12,311 bases of DNA from Deltaproteobacteria bacterium (GTDB taxonomy: Bacteria > Desulfobacterota > Binatia > DP-6). Below, one piece after another: positions 6,911-12,311 of this stretch (position 1 is its first letter; each line of letters begins with the position of its first letter). The position numbers and the translations under genes are program-made. The notes under the pieces were generated by a model that was not told where the DNA came from, did no database searches, and saw only the letters and a program-made list of their open reading frames with translations. The DNA lies in NCBI GenBank assembly GCA_005879205.1, contig VBLD01000029.1:1-12311 (forward strand), given 5' to 3'.

Positions 6911-8194
6911 TCAGCGCGAGGAGGTGCGCCCGGAGCCGTGCGCGCGGCCGCGATCAGCCGCCTGACCATCGGACGCGTCGCCGGTCCCGTTCGCCTTGCC
7001 GTTCCCGTTCCCATGGTCGTCGGACCCGTTCCCGCGGTCGTGAAGCCCGTCGTGCGGCCCTTGCCCGCGGCCGGGCTGGTCGTCGCCGCCGACCGCGTCG
7101 TGGAACTCCTTCGCCACCTCGTCGTCGCCGAGCGCGCGGTTGCGCACGTCGACGCGTCCGATCAGACCCGGCGCCACCGGCGCGCCGTCGCCGACGTCCG
7201 AACCGACGAGGAGCTCGCCGTCGGGTGGAAGATCGACACGCCCGTGGCGCCCCCGGCGGCCGACGAGGTCGCCGTCTACGTAGAGCGAGAGGCTGTCGTC
7301 CTTCCAGGTTGCGGCCACGTGGTGCCACTCGCCCGGGTTCCAATCGGTGATCGGCACGCCGAGGTCGGGGGTGTCGCGAGCGTTCCCGGCTTCGACGTCC
7401 GCGGCTTCGAGGCGCAGGACGTCGACGTTCTTCTTGAGCCGCAGCCGGTCGCCGAGCTGGACGAGCGTCGCATCGTCCTCGTTGCCGGCCTGCCAGCCGG
7501 GCTGGACCCAGAGGGAGACGCTGCCCTCGTGCTGGATCTTCGCGTCGATCGGGATCGCGACCCGCCCGGCAGTGGGAAACTGCACGTCGCCACTCTGGAA
7601 GGCGACGTCGTGCGAAGCGGCGGGATCGTCGTTCGCACTCGTCACCGGCTGCGGCGACGGCGTCGCCGACGCTGGAGCAGTCGGGACGTCCGCCGGTGGC
7701 TGCCCGCCCGTCGAACCGCTTGCCTGCTCCGCCATGCCGCGCCGATCACGGGCCGGCCGACGGTGAGTCCCCCGCAAGCGCCGGCCGACGCGGGTCCGGC
7801 GCGCCGGCCGCTCGGCGGGTTCGCGCTGCTCGTCGGCGCGGGCGGCGGCCGGCGGCGAGGCCAGCGCCAGCCCGAACGCCGGGTACGGCGGCTGGTCGGC
7901 GAACCAGGCTCCGTCGTGCACCACCGCCGGCTGTGGCGGGGCAGCGCCGAGCGCGGGTTCGTCCTCCGGCGCCGCGACGGGTGCCGCCGCGGGCAGTCCC
8001 GCCTCGCGATCGTAGGCCTCGATCGGCGATGCAACCCGGGGCACGGCGCGTCTCGCCGCACGACGGTGCTGCTCCCTCACGCGGCGGGACGGCGCCTCGT
8101 GATGCCCGACGGGGTCCGTCGCCATCAGCATGAGACCGGCGAGCGCGCAGACGACCGCGCCTGCGAGGACCCATTGTTTGCAGGCCTGTCTCAT
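6911..8194 (-). CDS. exported or membrane-anchored LamG/concanavalin-like domain protein
   Basis: A 427-residue protein. Residues 8-25 (WVLAGAVVCALAGLMLMA) form an uncleaved anchor or a signal peptide. Residues 30-190 are low complexity, rich in Ala, Pro and Arg, with an Arg-dense patch at about 129-153. Residues about 195-370 look like a LamG/concanavalin A-like jellyroll: HEGSVSLWVQPGW (222-234), then GEWHHVAATWKDDSLSLYVDG (288-308), the classic strand pair of the family, then LLVGSDVGDG and GLIGRVDVRNRALGDDEV. Such domains bind carbohydrates or other surface ligands, often with calcium, and are usually not catalytic. The tail (370-427) is rich in Gly, Asp, Asn and His. No Shine-Dalgarno sequence is clear before the ATG; the hydrophobic N-terminus supports the start. 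It is convergent with the cytochrome. The ligand is unknown. Confidence 0.75.
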   Translation of the reverse strand: MRQACKQWVLAGAVVCALAGLMLMATDPVGHHEAPSRRVREQHRRAARRAVPRVASPIEAYDREAGLPAAAPVAAPEDEPALGAAPPQPAVVHDGAWFADQPPYPAFGLALASPPAAARADEQREPAERPARRTRVGRRLRGTHRRPARDRRGMAEQASGSTGGQPPADVPTAPASATPSPQPVTSANDDPAASHDVAFQSGDVQFPTAGRVAIPIDAKIQHEGSVSLWVQPGWQAGNEDDATLVQLGDRLRLKKNVDVLRLEAADVEAGNARDTPDLGVPITDWNPGEWHHVAATWKDDSLSLYVDGDLVGRRGRHGRVDLPPDGELLVGSDVGDGAPVAPGLIGRVDVRNRALGDDEVAKEFHDAVGGDDQPGRGQGPHDGLHDRGNGSDDHGNGNGKANGTGDASDGQAADRGRAHGSGRTSSR

Positions 8195-8460
8195 GTGCCA
8201 GCATCGTAACGGATCCGCCGCGCAGTTACTGCCATTTCGGGGATCGCGAACGCTTCGATCTCCACCCGCGCACCTGCTGGCGACGGTGCCACGTCATCGT
8301 CGACGCGTCGGCAGGGGCAGCGCAGCGTCCCGAGCGCATGCCGGGTTCATCGCCAACGCGGTCGCGTACACGCCGACGGCCCAGAGCCGGCTACCTAGCT
8401 AGGTCCCCACACTGCATTGACATCGAAGCGAGCGGCGCGCTTGCCGACGTCGATGGAGCG
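8195..8460. other. intergenic region between the adaptor end and the LamG-like gene start
   Basis: A 266-bp region with no gene that I can support. On the minus strand it lies downstream of the adaptor stop and upstream of the LamG-like start, so it should hold the end of the ABC operon transcript and the LamG-like promoter. A TACGAT at 8202-8207 on the minus strand fits a -10 box at four of six positions, but no matching -35 box is seen and it lies only about 8 bp from the ATG. A palindrome lies at 8393-8404. No T-tailed terminator hairpin was found. Confidence 0.45.
8393..8404. repeat. 12-bp perfect palindrome (ACCTAGCTAGGT)
   Basis: A self-complementary site with two CTAG tetranucleotides. 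CTAG is rare in many proteobacterial genomes, and the site is AT-richer than its surroundings. It lies 57 bp beyond the adaptor stop and about 200 bp before the LamG-like start. It could be a regulator site or part of a terminator stem. Confidence 0.5.
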
Positions 8461-9693
8461 CTACGCTCCCGAGCCGGTGATGGTCACGCGTGCCCCGTCG
8501 CGGGCCGGTGGCGTCCCCACCACGACCGCCTCGCCACCGCCGAGCCCCTGCGCGACGCGCACCCGATCGCCCACCCCGCCCGCCGTCTCCACCGTCGCCT
8601 GTCGCGCGCGACCGTCCCGCACCACCCACACGAACGTGTTCCCGGCCCCGTCGCGACGGAGCGCGCTCGCCGGGACGAGGACGGCCGGCCGCTCGGCTTC
8701 CGCCGCCGGCGCCGGGTCCGCGAGGAACGTGACGCGCGCGCTCATGTCCGGCAGGAGCCGCGCGTCGGGCTCGAGCACGTGCACCTCCACCTTGAGCGTG
8801 CCCTTCTGGCGGTCGACCTGCGGGTAGAGCTTCACGACCTCGGCCGCGTAGCGCGCGTCGGGATAGGCGTCGGGCGTGACCTGCGCGCGCTGCCGCAGGT
8901 GAATGCGGTTCAGATCCGCCTCGTTCACGTCCACCTCGGCCCGGATGTCGGTCAGGTTGGCCATCCGGACGAGGTCGCCGGAGCCGGCGAAGCCTCCCGG
9001 GACGGCGATCTCGCCCACCTCCTTCAGCTTCGCCAGGATCACGCCGTCGGTGGGCGCCCGGAGGACCGTGTACTCGAGGTTCACGCGCGCCTGCGCCAGC
9101 TCGGCCTCGAGCTGCGCCACCGTCGCCCGCGCGACACTCGCTCGATTCTCCTGCACGTCGAGCTCCTGCGCCGAGACGACGCCGTCGCGACGGAGCGCCC
9201 GGTTGCGTCTCAGCTCCGCCTCGGCCAGGTCCACGTTCGCGCGCGCCACGGCGAGCTGCGCGTCCGTGCGGGCCACCAGCGCGCGGTAGTCCCGGTCGTC
9301 GAGCTGCACGAGCGCGTCGCCGCGGTGCACCGTCTGGCCCTCCTCGACGAAGTAGCGCTCGATGCGTCCCGGCACCCGCACCCCGATCGACACGTAGCGG
9401 TCCCCGGTCACGACGTAGCCCGATCCCGACAGCACCGGCGCGGGGCCGGCCTGCCCGGGCGCGGCCAGGGTCGCATACGCCACCGTCACCGGCGTCGCGC
9501 GCCCGGCGAGGAACACCCCCGCGGCGACGGCCACGAGCAGCACGATCGCGAGCACGGCCGGCAGCAGCCGGCGGCGCGGAGGCCGCGGCTTCACGGGCGC
9601 CGTCGCCGGCCCACGGTCGAGACGCAGCGACGCGAGCTCGGCGCGCAGCTTCTCGTCCCGTTCCGCCTGCGGGTTGGTCGCCATGGCCTCCAT
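8461..9693 (-). CDS. periplasmic adaptor (membrane fusion protein) of an ABC exporter
   Basis: A 410-residue HlyD/MacA/RND-type adaptor that would bridge the inner-membrane ABC transporter to an outer-membrane channel. Residues 1-42 are a cytosolic, Arg-rich tail. Residues 44-64 are a single membrane anchor (LPAVLAIVLLVAVAAGVFLAG). The two halves of the lipoyl-like domain are at about 101-132 (RVPGRIERYFVEEGQTV, GDALVQLDD) and 207-245 (YTVLRAPTDGVI, KEVGEIAVPGG). A coiled-coil hairpin lies between them at about 136-206. A beta-barrel follows at about 248-325 and a membrane-proximal domain at about 335-408. The ATG at 9693 abuts the stop of the upstream permease, with AAGG (9702-9699) five bases before it; an in-frame ATG at 9684 would be three residues shorter. 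It is the last gene of the operon. No lipobox Cys is seen. The exported substrate is unknown. Confidence 0.92.
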   Translation of the reverse strand: MEAMATNPQAERDEKLRAELASLRLDRGPATAPVKPRPPRRRLLPAVLAIVLLVAVAAGVFLAGRATPVTVAYATLAAPGQAGPAPVLSGSGYVVTGDRYVSIGVRVPGRIERYFVEEGQTVHRGDALVQLDDRDYRALVARTDAQLAVARANVDLAEAELRRNRALRRDGVVSAQELDVQENRASVARATVAQLEAELAQARVNLEYTVLRAPTDGVILAKLKEVGEIAVPGGFAGSGDLVRMANLTDIRAEVDVNEADLNRIHLRQRAQVTPDAYPDARYAAEVVKLYPQVDRQKGTLKVEVHVLEPDARLLPDMSARVTFLADPAPAAEAERPAVLVPASALRRDGAGNTFVWVVRDGRARQATVETAGGVGDRVRVAQGLGGGEAVVVGTPPARDGARVTITGSGA

Positions 9694-10872
9694 CTACGCC
9701 TTGCGCAGTGCCTCGATCGGACGCAAGCGGGCGGCACGCCACGCCGGCCCGAAGCCGCCTGCCGTCCCGATCACGAGCGCCAGCACGAGCGCGGCCGCCA
9801 GGTCCCAGGCACTGACCTTCAGCGTGATGACGTTGATGGTGAAGGTGGCGGCCCCGAAGCCGATGCCGCCGAGCAGAAGACGCAGGCACGCCGAGAGACC
9901 GAGCGCGCACGCCGCCCCGAGGACGAAGCCCACCGCGGCCAGCGCGAGCGCCTCGACCTGGAAGGAGGCGAGGATGGCGCCGCGCGAGAACCCGAGGGCG
10001 CGTAGCGTTCCGATCTCGGCCGTGCGCGCCTGGACCGCCGCATACATGGTGTTGGCCGCCCCGAAGCCGGCGCCGATGCCGGCGAGGACGGCGATCCCGA
10101 CCACCAGCACGTAGAGCGTGTTGGCCGACTCGGACTGCTTCGAGTAGTACTCGGTCTCGCGCTCGGCCCCGAGGGCGAAGCGCGGATCGTCGTCGATGCG
10201 GCGGACGAGCGGCTCGAGCTGGGCCGGCGTCGCCACCCGGATGCGGATGCCCGAGTACGGGAACGGCCGCTTGGCGTCGTTGGCGAGCTCGCGCACGTCG
10301 ACCCACACCTCGCTCTCGAACGACGACCCGCCCGCCTCGAAGACGCCGACCACGTGCCAGCGGCCGCGCCCGAATGCGAGCTGGTCGTCGAGGGCCGCAC
10401 CGACGTAGCGGCCGACCACCCCGCGCCCGACGATCGCCTCGCCCGAGCTCGGCGTGAGCATCCGGCCCTCCACGATGCGCACGTTGTCGTGGACCGCGAG
10501 CGCCATCGGCTCGACGCCCCGCACGAGGACGTTCTCGCGCCCCCCCGCGGGGGTATGGAAGAAGGGCTGCACGACCAGCTCGGGCGACACGAGCGGCTGG
10601 TCCGCGGCGTCGCGCGCGATGCCGTCGAAGAAGCGGATCGCCTGGTAGGCCTCGAGCGTCATCTGGCTCGAGCCGTCGTTGTCCGATCCTTTGCGCATGA
10701 CGACGATGTTGCGGGGGTCGCCGGTCGAGACGAGCGTCCGCTTGAGGCTCGAGATGAGCCCGAGGAAGAGGCTCGAGGCGACGACCACGAGGGCGATCAC
10801 GCCCGCCGTCATGAGCGTCCGGCCGCGTCGCGCCTGCACGTTGCGCAGGCTGTAGGAGAGCGGCAGCGGCAC
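9694..10872 (-). CDS. FtsX/MacB-type ABC transporter permease 2
   Basis: A 392-residue inner-membrane permease with the MacB/LolE topology: one membrane segment near the N-terminus (about 21-42), a large periplasmic domain (about 43-250), then three C-terminal segments (about 253-277, 305-332, 354-376). The FtsX-family coupling motif is RTAEIGTLRALGFSRGAI (283-300), and the end WRAARLRPIEALRKA is typical of the family. It starts with GTG (10872-10870), supported by GAGGT (10886-10882) nine bases upstream and by the family-typical start LSYSLRNVQARRGRTLMT. The previous gene stops 2 bp upstream, and the adaptor ATG follows its own stop with no gap, so translation is probably coupled. It likely pairs with the neighbouring permease as a heterodimer around the ATPase. 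This is a mechanotransmission-type exporter rather than a classic importer. Confidence 0.93.
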   Translation of the reverse strand: MPLPLSYSLRNVQARRGRTLMTAGVIALVVVASSLFLGLISSLKRTLVSTGDPRNIVVMRKGSDNDGSSQMTLEAYQAIRFFDGIARDAADQPLVSPELVVQPFFHTPAGGRENVLVRGVEPMALAVHDNVRIVEGRMLTPSSGEAIVGRGVVGRYVGAALDDQLAFGRGRWHVVGVFEAGGSSFESEVWVDVRELANDAKRPFPYSGIRIRVATPAQLEPLVRRIDDDPRFALGAERETEYYSKQSESANTLYVLVVGIAVLAGIGAGFGAANTMYAAVQARTAEIGTLRALGFSRGAILASFQVEALALAAVGFVLGAACALGLSACLRLLLGGIGFGAATFTINVITLKVSAWDLAAALVLALVIGTAGGFGPAWRAARLRPIEALRKA

Positions 10873-10874
10873 GG

Positions 10875-12041
10875 CTAGAAGACCTCGTGCAAGGTGGCGA
10901 CGACGGGCCGGCGCGCCGCCCCGAAGGCCGGCACGACCCCCGCCAGCATGCCGACGAAGAGCGAGAGGAAGATGCCCTGCACGATGACCGAGGCGGTCAC
11001 GATGAAGGCGCCGAGCGGTCCGAGCGACGGGTTCCAGCCCGAGAAGGCGTGGAGCACGTCGGTCAATCCGATGGTCAGCAGCACCCCCGCCAGGCCGGCG
11101 AGGGCCGACACCACGGTGGCCTCCGCGAGCAGCGTGCCGAAGATCACCCGGCGACCGAAGCCGATGGCCTTCAGGACGGCGAGCTCCCCGGCCCGCTCGC
11201 GCACCCCCATCGAGGCCGTGTTGGCGGCGATGAACACGATGCAGAGCGCCACCAGTCCCGTCACCACCAGGATGATGGTGACGAACCCCTGGAGCGAGCC
11301 GAAGAAGTTGGCGAAGAAGCTCTTCTCGGTCTCGGACGCGGTCTCGCTGTCGCTGTTCCGCGACAGCTCGTCGACGGTGCGCATGATCGCGTTCACGCGG
11401 TTCGGGTCGGCGGCCCGCACCCAGATCACGCCGGCGATGCCTAGCCCGGGACGGCCCTGGGCCTTCAGCGCCTCGTCGAGGTAGTCGCGGTTCATCCAGA
11501 AGAGCGGCGAACGCTCGTTCGGGATCTCGCCCACGATCCGGAAGTCGAGGTTGGCGGGCCAGACCGTGCTGCGCAGGGTCACGCGGTCGCCGATCTTCCA
11601 GCCGTAGCGGTGCATCGTCTGATGACCCACGATGGCGCCGTCACGGTAGCGCTGGAAGTCGGCAAGCTGCTGCGGCGGGATCTCGTAATCGGGATACACC
11701 GCGCCCACGTGCTCCACCTCGACCGCGAAGTTCGGGAACGTCACCCGCCCCGCCTCTTCGAAGGCGCCCCCGAACCACACGAACGCGCAGGCCGCCTCGA
11801 CGCCGTCGATCTGCCGGACCTTGCGAGTGAAGGCGTACGGCATGGCGTAGACCAGGCCGGCCTTGTTGTGGACCGAGATGCGCGTGTTGCTTGCCAGCTT
11901 GTTGAGCATGGCGTCGAGCCCGGCTGGCATGGTGAGGAGAACGCAAACGAGAAGGACGGCCAGCATGATCGCGCCGGCGGTGAGCGCCGTGCGCAGCCGG
12001 TTGCGCCCGAGGTTGGCGAGGACGAGGCCGGTGTACTTCAT
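10875..12041 (-). CDS. FtsX/MacB-type ABC transporter permease 1
   Basis: A 388-residue permease with the same plan as its downstream partner: an N-terminal membrane segment (about 20-38), a periplasmic domain (about 40-245) with IVGHQTMHRYGWKIGDRV typical of the MacB periplasmic core, and three C-terminal segments (about 251-275, 304-327, 345-373). The FtsX motif is GVRERAGELAVLKAIGFGRR (279-298). The similarity to permease 2 is in topology and motif only, so the two look anciently diverged, not recently duplicated. A DSETASETEK stretch (231-240) precedes the second membrane segment. Its ATG overlaps the ATPase stop as ATGA (12038-12041), which implies coupled translation. Confidence 0.93.
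   Translation of the reverse strand: MKYTGLVLANLGRNRLRTALTAGAIMLAVLLVCVLLTMPAGLDAMLNKLASNTRISVHNKAGLVYAMPYAFTRKVRQIDGVEAACAFVWFGGAFEEAGRVTFPNFAVEVEHVGAVYPDYEIPPQQLADFQRYRDGAIVGHQTMHRYGWKIGDRVTLRSTVWPANLDFRIVGEIPNERSPLFWMNRDYLDEALKAQGRPGLGIAGVIWVRAADPNRVNAIMRTVDELSRNSDSETASETEKSFFANFFGSLQGFVTIILVVTGLVALCIVFIAANTASMGVRERAGELAVLKAIGFGRRVIFGTLLAEATVVSALAGLAGVLLTIGLTDVLHAFSGWNPSLGPLGAFIVTASVIVQGIFLSLFVGMLAGVVPAFGAARRPVVATLHEVF
10882..10886 (-). promoter_or_regulatory. Shine-Dalgarno site deciding the GTG start of permease 2
   Basis: GAGGT on the minus strand lies nine bases before the GTG at 10872 and inside the last codons of permease 1. It supports the GTG over later ATG codons such as the one at residue 21. 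Confidence 0.6.
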
Positions 12042-12311
12042 CGCAGCGTCCGCCCCGTCGTTCCGCCGGCCGCCACGTGGATCGCCTCCCGGGCCCGCGC
12101 CGCGTCCTCGCCCTCGAGCAGCACACCCTTGTCGAGGTGATGGGCGTCGTCGACGAAGCGCAGCGCCCGAGGGTCGTGCGTCACCATCACCACCGTCTTG
12201 CCGAAGTGCTGCCGGAGCTGGCGCAGCAGGTCGAGGATCGCCTCGGCGTTGCGCGCGTCGAGGTCGCCGGTCGGCTCGTCGGCCACGATCAGATCCGGGT
12301 CGGTCACGATC
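12038..12311 (-). CDS. ABC transporter ATPase, C-terminal part (runs off the right edge)
   Basis: Only the last 90 residues are inside the window; the frame stays open through the right edge. Seen are the Walker B motif and D-loop in LIVADEPTGDLDARN and the H-loop histidine in VMVTHDPRALRF. DEPTGDLD is typical of the LolD/MacB/FtsE group of ATPases that power FtsX-type permeases. Walker A and the LSGGQ signature should lie beyond the edge, and the residues at the boundary (IVTDPDL) are what normally follow them, so this is truncation by the window, not a broken gene. A GTG at 12307 is not the true start. The protein is cytosolic and hydrolyses ATP for the transporter made by the next two genes, which it overlaps by 4 bp. 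The tail past the H-loop is short. Confidence 0.93.
   Translation of the reverse strand, partial: IVTDPDLIVADEPTGDLDARNAEAILDLLRQLRQHFGKTVVMVTHDPRALRFVDDAHHLDKGVLLEGEDAARAREAIHVAAGGTTGRTLR

Noticed and set aside
6938..8209. 423-codon plus-strand frame opposite the LamG-like gene
   Set aside because: The minus-strand frame carries a signal segment and the LamG strand pair. The plus-strand translation shows only a mirrored composition.
8338..10005. 555-codon plus-strand frame across the adaptor and the end of permease 2
   Set aside because: It crosses two genes with full domain evidence on the other strand, and its own translation is His/Arg-rich without motifs.
1..12311. CRISPR array, tRNA, rRNA, riboswitch or intact insertion sequence
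   Set aside because: No regularly spaced repeats, cloverleaf, conserved rRNA segments or paired terminal repeats around a transposase were seen by eye.

Overview
This is a GC-rich stretch (third codon positions are almost all G or C) from a Gram-negative bacterium. The support for Gram-negative is a periplasmic adaptor protein of the HlyD/MacA type and an exported c-type cytochrome. Thr-rich linkers in a secreted cytochrome and a Cys-rich secreted protein with C-x-D-G-D-P-x-C-D repeats suggest an uncultured deltaproteobacterium-like lineage (for example Myxococcota or Candidatus Binatota). That placement is inference, not proof.

Layout from left to right. Positions 1-619 hold no intact gene. 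There is only a possible C-terminal remnant of an IS91-type transposase on the minus strand (240-371), which begins at a 14-bp perfect palindrome. A plus-strand pair follows: a class I SAM-dependent methyltransferase (620-1309) and, 8 bp later, a membrane-anchored family 2 glycosyltransferase (1318-2466). They probably work together on a surface glycan or glycolipid. Convergent to them is a secreted 12-cysteine protein of unknown function (2594-3403, minus). Across a 156-bp intergenic region with two inverted repeats, a 1102-residue secreted multidomain cytochrome runs the other way (3560-6868, plus). It joins a YVTN-type beta-propeller, a di-haem cytochrome c peroxidase/MauG-like module, a Ca-binding-like Asp motif, a Thr-rich linker and an unrecognised C-terminal domain. 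Convergent to it is a membrane-anchored or exported protein with a LamG/concanavalin-like domain (6911-8194, minus).

The right third is one minus-strand operon of an ABC-type export system. Its transcription order is ATPase (C-terminal part only, running off the right edge), FtsX-type permease 1, FtsX-type permease 2, then periplasmic adaptor. The genes overlap by 4 bp, are separated by 2 bp, or abut directly. No outer-membrane factor is visible.

Most of the window is recognisable at the family level. The least explained parts are the divergent Cys-rich protein/cytochrome pair, the composite cytochrome itself, and the LamG-like protein. I see no CRISPR array, tRNA, rRNA or intact mobile element.
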